A stretch of DNA of 64,000 nt from Ogataea parapolymorpha DL-1 (taxonomy: Eukaryota > Ascomycota > Pichiomycetes > Pichiales > Pichiaceae). The notes under the pieces are model-generated. The model was given only the letters and a program-made list of their open reading frames with translations. It was not told the origin of the DNA and made no database searches. Positions 10,067 to 18,747 of the stretch are shown in pieces (the stretch's first letter is position 1; each line of letters starts with the position of its first letter). The position numbers and the translations under genes are program-made. Location of the stretch: the NCBI RefSeq assembly GCF_000187245.1, contig NC_027860.1:248001-312000 (forward strand), given 5' to 3'.

Positions 10067-10662
10067 TTTGGAGACGGGAGTAAATTAAGGCCGAATTTTT
10101 CTGAATACGGTTCTTTTCTTCTGCAGAATCGACGCGTCGGTCCCGGAGAAGTCCCACCTCGCACCGAGATAATTCTAGAAGGATCGACGCCGGCTTACAA
10201 ATCGCGCCGGATTTAGAGCAGCCAGGCTGGAGTTAGCGCAGCAAAGTTGGGGCTGTCATTTTAGCGGTGAGTCAAAAAGACCAAAGTACAAATAAATTAG
10301 ATTCAAACTTAGTGATAAGTTCTTCTTCTTACGTTTTTTTCCTACACCACATTTAAGCCTATCGGTATTGCGCTGTGACTCAAAGCAACGTTTAGAATCA
10401 TATCGAAGGTTCCGAATCCCGCATTTGTTACAACTATTTGAGGGGTTGCTATAAGATAATAATAAAAAAAGACAACTACACAACTTCCAAGCCACACTGA
10501 CCAAGCCAGTTGAAGGTTACCGACCTAATAGAAATTCACAACTAGGCCAACAGGTTTTATTTGCAAATTTTGCACACTGATTAATAATACACAAAACACT
10601 CAACAGAACCCACCGGAAATAATAAATAAGTTTTTTGCTGTTTCAGCTTTTCATTGCTCACT
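10067..10662. promoter_or_regulatory. Divergent intergenic region upstream of RPN4, with heat-shock-element-like dimers
   Basis: About 600 bp lie between the divergent DDT-like gene and RPN4. No credible gene is seen; an 82-codon minus frame has no similarity that I recognise. Two HSE-type dimers are present: TTCTAGAA at 10173-10180 and GAAGGTTC at 10405-10412. The rest is AT-rich. RPN4 is a known HSF1 target in S. cerevisiae, so Hsf1 control is plausible but unproven. Confidence 0.4.
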
Positions 10663-12129
10663 ATGACCTCTACATTAAAGCGCACTCTTACGGATATTAT
10701 GGAGGACGAGCTCTACTCGCTTCCTCAACAGGGCCATGATGATATTTCGGAGTACATCATGTTGAACGGATCACAGGAATCTTTCAGACAAGGCGAAGAC
10801 GAAAACATAGCCCACAGCGTCCAGGATCAGGTATCGGGCTTTGGTTTACCACCCCATCAGCAGTCTGTTTACGACAATATTTACAACTCCTATGCAAATC
10901 CGAACCTTTATGCCAACGTTACCTTTCCTGACGAATTATACGACTACGCTCAACAAGACAACTACAGATACTCCAACGACGAACATGAAAATATCGACCC
11001 GAAAGCAGCCATGAACACGACGCATCAAGATGCCAAGCCATCGGAACCTGATCAAGAAGTGATGTTGATACCTCAAGACGACTACATAGTGTATGACCCC
11101 GCTCATACCGAACAGCAATTCCTGCCGGAAATCCTGCAGTGGGAATTTAATCACAAGTCGTTCCCACAGTCCAACGAGCTGAATATATTCAAGACCGACG
11201 ACGTGTATTTAGATGAAGAGTTCAGCGACGATGACGAGGACGAAGAAGACCAGAACAAGCTGGACGACATGGAAATGGATCTGGACGACTTGAGCAGCGA
11301 AAGCAGCTTGGACGAGGAAAACGATAACTACGTGATGAAATCCGACGAGTTTCGGGTCTCGAATACTCCAGAGAACACCGACAGCTCTATCTACTCGCTA
11401 ACTACACCGCAAACAATCAACCCAAGACTGGTTCAGCAGGACGATATGATGGATAACAACGCAGCAGTGTTTGACGATGACGACGAAATGGACGATGACG
11501 AAAAGAACTACTCAGATGCTAGTGATGATTTGTACACGCCGGCATTCGAGCAAAGACGCGAAAGCGTGCTCTCCGAGCGCCGGCCGCCAGTGCTCAAGTC
11601 CGAGGTCCAGAAGGTTCCAGCTCCGTCGTTGAGAAAACTGAAAACGTCGCGTCGGACAGCCACTCCTCCCGTGGAGGAAGCCAAAGAAGCAGAGGAGGAG
11701 GAGCACGTTTGCTACATTGCTAATCCGAAGACGGGAAAGCCATGTAACAAGAAATTCTCGAGACCCTATGATCTGGTGAGACACCAGAACACGATCCATG
11801 CTCCTAAGCGGTCGTTCTACCGGTGTATGTTTTGCGAGGACGATCTGAGAAGACGCAACAACATGGAGTCGAATAACGAGATCGTGTTGAAGCTGAATTA
11901 CCGGAACACTCCGTTTTCGGTGGAGAATTCGAACGCGAACGTTGCGAACTCGCACAACTCCAAGAAGGTGAAGTCTTCGATGGACAACGGCGAGTTCTTG
12001 AGCAACAAGACGTTTTCTCGGTGCGATGCTCTCACAAGGCATTTGCGGTTCAGACACGGTCTGAACAACCAGCAGGTCAACGATGCCATGGATTATGCGA
12101 AGAAGCATGTTGAGTATTACGAGAACTGA
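10663..12129 (+). CDS. RPN4: RPN4-like C2H2 activator of proteasome genes
   Basis: A 488-aa protein starting at the first ATG (10663, MTSTLKRTL); an earlier TTG at 10654 is not a yeast start. The first two thirds are acidic, with several Asp/Glu clusters, which fits an activation domain and Rpn4's short half-life. The C-terminus has the Rpn4 DNA-binding pattern: CYIANPKTGKPCNKKFSRPY followed by DLVRHQNTIH, then RCMFC, then NKTFSRCDALTRHLRFRH. The unusual long insert between the two finger halves is typical of the family. Rpn4 binds PACE (GGTGGCAAA) and drives proteasome subunit genes; the proteasome degrades it in a feedback loop. RPN12, a likely target, lies 16 kb away. Confidence 0.85.
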   Translation: MTSTLKRTLTDIMEDELYSLPQQGHDDISEYIMLNGSQESFRQGEDENIAHSVQDQVSGFGLPPHQQSVYDNIYNSYANPNLYANVTFPDELYDYAQQDNYRYSNDEHENIDPKAAMNTTHQDAKPSEPDQEVMLIPQDDYIVYDPAHTEQQFLPEILQWEFNHKSFPQSNELNIFKTDDVYLDEEFSDDDEDEEDQNKLDDMEMDLDDLSSESSLDEENDNYVMKSDEFRVSNTPENTDSSIYSLTTPQTINPRLVQQDDMMDNNAAVFDDDDEMDDDEKNYSDASDDLYTPAFEQRRESVLSERRPPVLKSEVQKVPAPSLRKLKTSRRTATPPVEEAKEAEEEEHVCYIANPKTGKPCNKKFSRPYDLVRHQNTIHAPKRSFYRCMFCEDDLRRRNNMESNNEIVLKLNYRNTPFSVENSNANVANSHNSKKVKSSMDNGEFLSNKTFSRCDALTRHLRFRHGLNNQQVNDAMDYAKKHVEYYEN

Positions 12130-12239
12130 TCTGGGCACCGGAAGCATATACATAGCATAATAATTTATTTATGAAGATAAATGTTGAATAAAATAAATAT
12201 ATTTCATCGGTACAGATAAAATTAAACAGATATATCTCA

Positions 12240-13643
12240 TCAGTACGGATAGTTATTTGGCTCTTTATCAGGGGTGTAGCCCATTTTTGCTTGTTCTTCG
12301 GCTTTCTTTTCCAAATATGGCATGAGAACGTCTTTGAATATCGTATAACCTCTGTATTCCTGCACGTCTTTATCCCAGCTTCTTATTCCGTTCAGCAGAC
12401 GCAATGGGACGAACGGTTCCTCACAGAGCTTAACGATTGGCAGGAAATACGTTCTGATCGTGAATACTGTGACTCCTGTTTTTGGCAGTCTTCTGACTGA
12501 CTGTCTTTCTGACCTAAAGTAAATCTTATTGATGTCGGTAGCAGGGCTGGCAGTGTACCAGCCGACCACCTCTTTGGACTCGTCTCCGATCGAGTACGAC
12601 CATGCCAGATCGTCGTCTGCTTGGAGAAAGTAGTTGTTTCGCACCACTGGCTTGTCGCAAGTCTGTCTAATGAAGAACTTTTCCATGCCTGCCTTGAGCT
12701 TTTCATTATATTTAGGCACGTCTCCACTGGTATGGATCATGCTCAGCGGCATCCCAAGTTTATCTTTTAGTCTCCAGAACCCGGCCAGCATGATTGCGCC
12801 TGCACGGAGAACGTACTCGCCCTTTTCATTCTCAACCATCACGGCAAGATCGTCCTGGACCAGCAGCGAGGCCATCAGGGCCGGGTCCATTTTGAACTCC
12901 GATTTAGGAACGCCTATGAACTCAAACGACTCGCCCGTTTCGAGGTTCTCGATGCCTTTAGGCGTTGCCCGGAACAAGCTTGGATACCTCTGGGGCAGGT
13001 AGTTGCGGAACTCCTCCAAAAGCTCGAGCACGCCGTCCCAGGCATCTGGCGACGTACCGTACAGATCGCTATTTTTTTCCTCGAGTCTCTGGAGCTTGCG
13101 TGCGTGGTACTTGTGCCACTCGTTGTCCAGCTCGATCCAGCTGTCCCACTCCATGTTACGGATGCCCATGGTGACAAAATAGGTGTGTTTGAACGCCCGG
13201 TAAGCGATCGGCTTGGTCTTCTCGATCGACCAGTCCGGATACGGTTTCACAGGAGGATACGTGAATTGCTCTGGCGTCCAGTGGCCAAACTTCCTGTTCT
13301 TGTTGTTCGCCTTGGCCACCGGCAGGGGCTTATACTTTTTTTGGTACATTGGGCCCGTTTCAGTAGAGATAAGATATTTGTAGACTAGAGTAGCAGCAGC
13401 CAGCGCAAGTGCAGCCAATGCCCAGAAGGAAGGTGCCTGCGCTGCGCCATAAAGACGGTGTATTCCTTCAACGATGACAGCCATGGGAATAAGAGTGCAA
13501 AGTGCGTGGTTTATATACTGGCAGCAATAGATATCGAGGTGATACCATGCTCTCAGTTGCCTAAAGGGGAAATAATTTCCTAGATAAAGTAGAAACTCAG
13601 TGAGGCCATGAAAAAGCACGACTGTGAGAAAAGCACTGTGCAT
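12240..13643 (-). CDS. DUF3445 (haem-dependent N-demethylase alpha-like, HRQ family) membrane-anchored protein
   Basis: A 467-aa protein starting at ATG 13643 (MHSAFLTVVLFHGL); upstream in-frame sequence has only a GTG. The first 120 residues hold about three hydrophobic segments. A soluble DUF3445 domain follows, with LQRLEEKNSDLYG, LPQRYPSLF, VQDDLAVMV and the signature FRSERQSVRRLPKTG followed by VTVFTIRTYF. Bacterial relatives (HDOD alpha subunit) are haem-dependent enzymes that demethylate dimethylamine and release formaldehyde. Fungal members are called HRQ family proteins and are largely uncharacterised. Here the HRQ triplet reads ERQ. It is convergent with RPN4 and divergent from ARF3. 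The reaction and substrate are inference. Confidence 0.7.
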   Translation of the reverse strand: MHSAFLTVVLFHGLTEFLLYLGNYFPFRQLRAWYHLDIYCCQYINHALCTLIPMAVIVEGIHRLYGAAQAPSFWALAALALAAATLVYKYLISTETGPMYQKKYKPLPVAKANNKNRKFGHWTPEQFTYPPVKPYPDWSIEKTKPIAYRAFKHTYFVTMGIRNMEWDSWIELDNEWHKYHARKLQRLEEKNSDLYGTSPDAWDGVLELLEEFRNYLPQRYPSLFRATPKGIENLETGESFEFIGVPKSEFKMDPALMASLLVQDDLAVMVENEKGEYVLRAGAIMLAGFWRLKDKLGMPLSMIHTSGDVPKYNEKLKAGMEKFFIRQTCDKPVVRNNYFLQADDDLAWSYSIGDESKEVVGWYTASPATDINKIYFRSERQSVRRLPKTGVTVFTIRTYFLPIVKLCEEPFVPLRLLNGIRSWDKDVQEYRGYTIFKDVLMPYLEKKAEEQAKMGYTPDKEPNNYPY

Positions 13644-13774
13644 TCTGGGAAGGCAGTGCTGTGGCAATACAGTGGCAGTGCCTGTGGCGATCAGTATAGG
13701 TAGCCAGGCTGACCCGCCCTTTAGTCGTGGACGACCCGTCTCAGCACCAAAATTAAATAAATCTTTTTTTTTTC

Positions 13775-13780
13775 CACGTG
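13775..13780. promoter_or_regulatory. CACGTG E-box in the ARF3/DUF3445 divergent promoter
   Basis: A palindromic CACGTG lies 37 bp upstream of the ARF3 ATG, in the 174-bp spacer shared with the divergent DUF3445 gene. Cbf1-, Pho4- or other bHLH-type factors bind this core; which one is not determinable. Confidence 0.3.
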
Positions 13781-13817
13781 ACCGCACAATTTTCCAGATT
13801 GAGGAAAACGTAAAACC

Positions 13818-14411
13818 ATGGGCAACTCATTCTCCCGTCTGCTGGTAAGTACTCCCTGCGCTGCCTAACGCTCAGAGACGCAGGAATAAAGAGGTCCGCA
13901 TGGTCATGCTGGGCCTGGACAACTCTGGAAAGACCAGTAAGTGATAAATCTCCCATAACTAACGGCAGCCATATTGTATAAACTGAAACTCGGACATACT
14001 CAGCAGACCGTGCCTACGGTCGGGTTCAACGTCGAGACCATCAAATATAGAAACCTCGTGATGAACACGTGGGATGTGGGCGGCCAGGAGCGTATCCGGG
14101 CGCTCTGGCGACACTATTTTTCTGGCACGGACGCGTTGATTTTCGTGATCGACTCTGCCGATAGATCCAGGCTGGAGGAGGCCAAAAAGGAGCTCTACAA
14201 GGTGATCAACGACAGAGAGCTGACGGGATGTCTGCTGTGCGTGCTTGCGAATAAACAGGACAAGCCCGGCAAAATGGAGCAGGCCGAGCTGGTGAAGTTT
14301 TTGGAGCTGGAATCCATCAAGAACCACAACTGGTGCATTATTCCAACAGTGGCCACTGACGGCACGGGGCTGAACCAGGTGCTGAACTGGATCCAGCACA
14401 ACTTGAATTGA
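13818..14411 (+). CDS. ARF3: ARF3/ARF6-type small GTPase, two very short introns
   Basis: A 176-aa ARF family GTPase in three exons: 13818-13844, 13876-13936 and 13969-14411. The splice reads MGNSFSRLL, RRRNKEVRMVMLGLDNSGKT, then TILYKLKLG. Gly2 in MGNS is the myristoylation site; MGNS is also the start of S. cerevisiae Arf3. Motifs present are the P-loop GLDNSGKT, switch I PTVGFNVET, switch II WDVGGQERIR and the base-binding NKQD. The text YKVINDREL resembles Arf6 rather than Arf1. Arf3/Arf6 acts at the plasma membrane in polarity and phosphoinositide signalling. The CTG codons in GLD show that CUG means Leu. The stop is 15 bp from the convergent RKI1 stop. Confidence 0.9.
13845..13875 (+). 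other. ARF3 intron 1 (31 nt)
   Basis: Donor GTAAGT, branch CCTAAC at 13864-13869, acceptor CAG ending at 13875. The branch A to AG distance is 7 nt. The other nearby acceptors (13877 and 13883) bring an in-frame stop, so this one is forced by the reading frame. Confidence 0.8.
13937..13968 (+). other. ARF3 intron 2 (32 nt)
   Basis: Donor GTAAGT, branch AACTAAC ending at 13963, acceptor CAG ending at 13968. The branch A to AG distance is 6 nt. Splicing joins A|CC to rebuild the conserved Thr of GKTT. Confidence 0.85.
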
Positions 14412-14426
14412 CTACATAGCTGTATT

Positions 14427-15185
14427 CTACACCGTCTTCTTTGTGATTGTGCCGTCTGCATTTCCGATGTACGCTTTCGAGGCCAGGCCCACAAACAGCC
14501 CCGTTTCGACAACACCGACCAATGCCTTGATCTTCGCGTTGAGCTCGGCCACTTGGGCGGGTGGAATCTCGCCGAAGTCGCAGTCAATGATAAAATTACC
14601 GTTGTCCGTCACCACAGGCCCTGCCTTGGCCGGCAGCCCTGAACGCACCACGGGTTTTCCGCCCAGTTTCGCCAGGTCCAGACTCACCTTAGTGTATGCG
14701 GCTGGAACCACCTCAATTGGCACGCCTTTGCGCCAGCCCTTGCCCAGCACGCCCGTGTCCTTGCGGTAATCTGCCACAACAACCAGCTGTTTCGAACATG
14801 CGGCCACCAGCTTCTCCTGGAACAGGCATGCGCCGCCGCCTTTGATCAGTCCGAGGTTGGTGTCGATTTCGTCCGCCCCATCAAACGCAATGTCGATCTC
14901 CGGATATTCCTCGGTCGATCCGAGCCGGAGCCCATTGTCTATAATGAGCTGCCGCGACTGGAAACCCGTCGGAACACACACCAGGTCGCTCTTGTTGCTG
15001 GCCTGACCAACGCGCTCGGCAACGTACACAACGGTCGAGCCGGACCCAATGCCGATCACCCTGTGTGTCGATAACAGGTTGTCGTCGACGGCCGCGTACG
15101 CCGACAGCTTTTTCGATTTTTCCACCAGGTCTGCCATGCTGCTGAAACGTTTACAAAGAAAAGCTGTTTGGCGAATTTTTAACAT
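14427..15185 (-). CDS. RKI1: Ribose-5-phosphate isomerase (RKI1), proximal copy
   Basis: A 252-aa RpiA-type isomerase interconverting ribulose-5-P and ribose-5-P in the pentose phosphate pathway. Motifs are [52 protein letters not shown] and VGVVETGLF. The first ATG (15185) adds 16 basic, hydrophobic residues ([16 protein letters not shown]) before a second ATG at 15137 (MADLVEK). The family normally starts near the latter, so the leader could be a targeting sequence or untranslated. The C-terminus KKTV is not a peroxisomal PTS1. A paralogue lies only 41 bp upstream in the same orientation. In methylotrophs this enzyme helps regenerate xylulose-5-P for formaldehyde fixation. Confidence 0.92.
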   Translation of the reverse strand: MLKIRQTAFLCKRFSSMADLVEKSKKLSAYAAVDDNLLSTHRVIGIGSGSTVVYVAERVGQASNKSDLVCVPTGFQSRQLIIDNGLRLGSTEEYPEIDIAFDGADEIDTNLGLIKGGGACLFQEKLVAACSKQLVVVADYRKDTGVLGKGWRKGVPIEVVPAAYTKVSLDLAKLGGKPVVRSGLPAKAGPVVTDNGNFIIDCDFGEIPPAQVAELNAKIKALVGVVETGLFVGLASKAYIGNADGTITKKTV

Positions 15186-15226
15186 TGTCTGTCATAAAAA
15201 AAAACGTGTGGGGTAAATAACAAATT

Positions 15227-15931
15227 CTACAGAGCAGCACGTCGCTTCTGCACGCGCACCGTGCCGTCCTCGAGCCCGATGTAGGCTTTGTGCGCCATTC
15301 CGGGGAAAAAGCCTGTCTCCACGACGCCGACCAGCGCCTTAATCTTCACGTCAAGCTCCGCCACGCGCTCCGGCCGGATCTCGCCAAACTCGCAATCAAC
15401 CACCAAGTTCCCGTGGTCTGTCACCACGGGCCCTGCTTTGCGGTCGCCAGCGTCTCTTAGCCGCGGACGGCCGCCCAGCCGTTCTAGCTCTAAAAACACC
15501 CGCTTGTGAGCAACAGAAACAACCTCAAGCGGCACCCCTCTGCTTAGTGCTACGCTGCTCTTGCGATGGTCGGCAACGACAATAAATTTGCGCGCACACG
15601 AGGCAACCAGCTTTTCCAAAAACATGCATGCCCCGCCACCTTTGATCAGATTCAGATCGCTGTCAATTTCGTCGGCTCCGTCAAAAGCAATGTCAATATC
15701 CACATACTCGTCCACACGGCCCAAATGGAGCCTGTGCGAGAGAATCAACTCGCGCGCCTGGAAACTCGTCGGCACACACACTAACCGGCGCTCTGTGTCC
15801 AGCTGCGCCAGCCGCTCTACAACATACACAATTGTGGTGCCGGACCCTATTCCAACCACCTGATGCGAGGGGTCGAGGTTCTGGTCCACCGCAGCGTAGC
15901 TGGCGTTTTTCTTTGCGTTTTCAGTTGACAT
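15227..15931 (-). CDS. Ribose-5-phosphate isomerase paralogue, distal copy of a tandem pair
   Basis: A 234-aa second RpiA-type isomerase, starting at ATG 15931 (MSTENAKKNASYAAVD); a longer frame would need GTG. It keeps [52 protein letters not shown] and VGVVETGFF, so it is probably active. It is more diverged than RKI1 and ends KRRAAL, which is not a canonical PTS1. Methylotrophic Komagataella has a methanol-induced second isomerase, so this copy is a candidate for the same specialised role; that is inference. Its promoter is shared with the divergent RPS7 gene. Confidence 0.88.
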   Translation of the reverse strand: MSTENAKKNASYAAVDQNLDPSHQVVGIGSGTTIVYVVERLAQLDTERRLVCVPTSFQARELILSHRLHLGRVDEYVDIDIAFDGADEIDSDLNLIKGGGACMFLEKLVASCARKFIVVADHRKSSVALSRGVPLEVVSVAHKRVFLELERLGGRPRLRDAGDRKAGPVVTDHGNLVVDCEFGEIRPERVAELDVKIKALVGVVETGFFPGMAHKAYIGLEDGTVRVQKRRAAL

Positions 15932-16066
15932 AATGTATACAGCAGAGTCTACATGCTTTATATTCGGGCACGGCGGCCGCAGCGCCCGATAGCCTACTGC
16001 CACCACCGGCTGCTACGCGGAAGAATCCCCTCCTTACATAAGCGGGCTCTGAGACCTCTCTGGTGT

Positions 16067-16072
16067 CACGTG
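16067..16072. promoter_or_regulatory. CACGTG upstream of RPS7
   Basis: The core lies 63 bp before the RPS7 ATG in the divergent promoter shared with the second RKI gene. CACGTG (Cbf1-type) sites are common at ribosomal protein genes in several non-Saccharomyces yeasts. The factor is not determinable here. Confidence 0.3.
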
Positions 16073-16134
16073 TTTTCCCTTGAATTCATAAATTTTTCAG
16101 TCTCAAAAAAAATCTTCAACCAACTTTACGTAGT

Positions 16135-16704
16135 ATGTCTGCCGCATCGAAAGTGCTCGCCAGCGAACCATCTGAGCTCGAATTGCAAGTCGCACAAGCT
16201 TTGGTCGATTTGGAAACCAACTCTCCAGATTTGAAGGCTGACTTGAGACCCCTCCAGTTCAAGTCCATCAAGGAGATTGAGGTTTCGGGTAACAAAAAGG
16301 CTATTGTCATTTTTGTCCCAGTCCCATTGCTCACCGCTTTCCACAAAGTTCAAATCACCCTGACCAGAGAATTGGAAAAGAAGTTCCCTGACAGACACGT
16401 TGTGTTCTTGGCCGAGAGAAGAATCTTGCCAAAGCCAGGAAGAACTTCTAGAGTGACCCAGAAGAGACCAAGATCCAGAACCTTGACTGCTGTCCACGAC
16501 AAGATCTTGGAAGACTTGGTCTTCCCAACCGAGATCGTTGGAAAGAGAGTCAGATATCTTGTTGGTGGTAACAAAATCGCCAAGGTTCTCTTGGACTCCA
16601 AGGACTCCTCTGACATCGACTACAAGCTGGACACCTTCCAATCCATTTACCAGAAGTTGACCGGAAAGCAAGTCACTTTCGAGATCCCAACCGAGACCTT
16701 ATAA
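16135..16704 (+). CDS. RPS7: 40S ribosomal protein S7 (eS7)
   Basis: A 189-aa eS7 of normal length, from ATG 16135 ([16 protein letters not shown]). Typical stretches are [52 protein letters not shown] and [13 protein letters not shown]. Codon use is strongly biased (AAG, AGA, TTG, GTC), as expected for a highly expressed gene and unlike its neighbours. The S. cerevisiae gene has an intron near the start, but none is needed here. The protein sits on the small subunit and is needed for 18S maturation. Confidence 0.97.
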   Translation: MSAASKVLASEPSELELQVAQALVDLETNSPDLKADLRPLQFKSIKEIEVSGNKKAIVIFVPVPLLTAFHKVQITLTRELEKKFPDRHVVFLAERRILPKPGRTSRVTQKRPRSRTLTAVHDKILEDLVFPTEIVGKRVRYLVGGNKIAKVLLDSKDSSDIDYKLDTFQSIYQKLTGKQVTFEIPTETL

Positions 16705-16754
16705 ATGTTAATTAATAAAGGTAAATGAGAATTATATGAATATGCTGTAAGTCG

Positions 16755-17587
16755 TTACTCGTAGCGTGCCGCTCGCCGGACGAACCCTTCGTACCGGAAA
16801 CTTTCGCTTCTTGTGAGGTCATCCTCGTCGTCCTCGTGTGCTATGGTGGCGGTGTTTGCCGTTGGTGCAGCGCGTTTCACGTCGGGCTCCTGTGTTTGGC
16901 CTAGTTTCACCACCGCTACGGCCAGCACCGCCACAAAGAAAAAAACTGCCACCATCGTGGCGTTCCCGATGGTTGCACGGCCTGTGGGTAGTACTGCGGG
17001 CTAGACGAAGAGCAGAGTACGTACACTACCAACAGGCCAACGACCAAAGACGGCACGTGCACGCGAGTAGTGGTCTCCTTTGTGAGCGCGACGTTGATGA
17101 ACAGATCAAGGTTCCACAGCACTTGCACTGCTTGAATGACGAACCTTATGAGAGTTACAAGTAAATCTGCTGCGTTCTGTATGTTGTTGTTGTTGTTGTC
17201 GTGGTTTGTATTTGTTTCTGTAGGTTCTGTTTGTCTTCTGCCTAGTATGGGTTGGTCCAGCGGATGGACGTTTTTCGTCTGTGGTTTCCGGGGAGTCACT
17301 TCAAATGCAATGTCTTTGATCTCACGCAGTTTTTCCGGGTCTTTCTTCGGCGAAGGCGGCACAATTGGCACCATCAGCTCGCTGGTCGACGAGTTGGTTC
17401 TCACTCTGAAAAACCGTTTGGGCACTGAAACATCGGTGGCTGCGGTCTCTGCTGAATTCGCAGAGAAAATGGTCGACTGGTCCGATTTCGAGGTGTCGTT
17501 CGTGCGAATCCTGGTCAGAAGCGGGATGGACGAGAGGGAGGTGGGGTTTTTGCGGAATTTGGACAGGAAGGTGTTGTTGTCGACCAT
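16755..17587 (-). CDS. Unknown membrane protein with two C-terminal hydrophobic segments, frame broken at a 7-nt homopolymer
   Basis: I do not recognise this gene. From ATG 17587 the first frame gives 223 aa: a Ser/Thr/Pro-rich N-terminus, a run of Asn (a GTT-type microsatellite), and hydrophobic helices near ADLLVTLIRFVIQAVQVLW and VPSLVVGLLVVYVLC. It stops at 16916, shortly after a T7 run (plus-strand A at 16939-16945). The next frame continues as a clean transmembrane segment (FFFVAVLAVAVVKLG) and an acidic tail, ending at 16755. Eight T's would join them into about 277 aa. The joined reading is more protein-like than the odd Trp-rich end of the first frame. It is convergent with RPS7, 50 bp apart. 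Confidence 0.5.
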
Positions 17588-17841
17588 AGTCGGGAAGATG
17601 TGACAGATCAGGGGAAATGAAATTATATTTAGGGTGGCTATCTTTGGTCGAAAGGGGAAAATAATAAATAAGGGTGGTTTCAGGTGGAAATAGGGGCTTT
17701 AAAGAAGAGAGAAATTTGGGATGTTTCGTCATCCTTACACCAGTCTCTACTCAGATAGTGATACATTTGAATACTTTGTACGTACTTACAAAGGTAAGAA
17801 TAAAGCATCTAGAAACAAGCAAAGAACACTCATCTCAGTAC

Positions 17842-18747
17842 TTATTTGAACTTCTTACCGAGCAAGATCATTTGCAGCTGGTCGTACATGGAGATAACAC
17901 CAGCAGAGGCAACACCTCTCAAGATGTTAGCACCGCAACCCTTGAACAGGGATCTGACACCCTCAGCAGCAACAATCTTGGTGAAAGCATCGAAAGCGCC
18001 CTTGTACTTAACGGCTTGACCGGAGGTCATCATCATTCTTCTTCTGACAGTGTCCAATGGGTAGGAAGCAGTAGAAGCACCGGTGGTGACGGTCCAACCC
18101 AGCAGGAAAGAAGCAAGGAAGTTACCCTCAAGAGGACCAACCAAGACAACAGGCTTAAGAGAGTCGTAGAGACCGAAGTAGAGACCTCTGTAGACAACAA
18201 TACCAACAACAGATGGCAAGAAACCTCTGTAAAGACCAGCAATACCGTCGGAAGCAAGAGTCTTTCTGTAGACATCAATCAAACCGTTGAATTGTCTCTC
18301 ACCTCCCTTGGCGGACTTGGCGTCGTTAGCCAATCTGGTTCTGGCGAAGTCCAAAGAGTAGACGAACAGCAGGGAGGTGGCACCAGCAAGACCACCGGAA
18401 GCCAAGTTACCGGCAAACCATTTCCAGTAGCCCTCCTCCTTCTTGAAACCGAACATCTTCTTGAACTTGTCCTTGAAAGCAAAGTTCAAAGCCTGAGTTG
18501 GGAAGTATCTGATAACGTTAGCGGTGTTACCCTTCCAGAACGAAGCAAGTCCCTCGTCAGCCAAGGTTCTCTTGAAACATTCACCAATACCGGTGTATCT
18601 TCTGGCAAGTCTACCTTGCTTGATCATTTCGTCCTGGTTTTGGATCAAAAGCTTGACTCTCTCGATTGGAGCGGCACCGGTCTTGGCGACGGCGGCGGAG
18701 ACACCACCCATCATGAAGTCGACGAAGAAAGAGGATTGGTCAGACAT
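17842..18747 (-). CDS. AAC2: Mitochondrial ADP/ATP carrier
   Basis: A 301-aa mitochondrial carrier in the inner membrane that exchanges cytosolic ADP for matrix ATP. It starts at ATG 18747 ([15 protein letters not shown]). Three tandem repeats of about 100 residues carry [24 protein letters not shown] and [11 protein letters not shown]. The RRRMMM signature is specific to ADP/ATP carriers. Codon bias is extreme, like that of the ribosomal protein genes. A 419-codon open frame on the opposite strand is a by-product of this bias. S. cerevisiae has three isoforms (AAC1, PET9/AAC2, AAC3), and which one corresponds is not clear. Confidence 0.96.
   Translation of the reverse strand: MSDQSSFFVDFMMGGVSAAVAKTGAAPIERVKLLIQNQDEMIKQGRLARRYTGIGECFKRTLADEGLASFWKGNTANVIRYFPTQALNFAFKDKFKKMFGFKKEEGYWKWFAGNLASGGLAGATSLLFVYSLDFARTRLANDAKSAKGGERQFNGLIDVYRKTLASDGIAGLYRGFLPSVVGIVVYRGLYFGLYDSLKPVVLVGPLEGNFLASFLLGWTVTTGASTASYPLDTVRRRMMMTSGQAVKYKGAFDAFTKIVAAEGVRSLFKGCGANILRGVASAGVISMYDQLQMILLGKKFK

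Noticed and set aside
10256..10504. 82-codon minus-strand frame upstream of RPN4.
   Set aside because: AT-driven composition with Lys and Leu runs and no similarity; it sits in the RPN4 promoter.
16838..17164. An intron, instead of a frameshift, in the unknown membrane gene near 16950-17020.
   Set aside because: Candidate donors (GTAGTG, GTGTAC, GTACGT, GTACTC) and acceptors do not give the phase needed to reach the second frame, and no good branch site is present; the homopolymer explains the break better.
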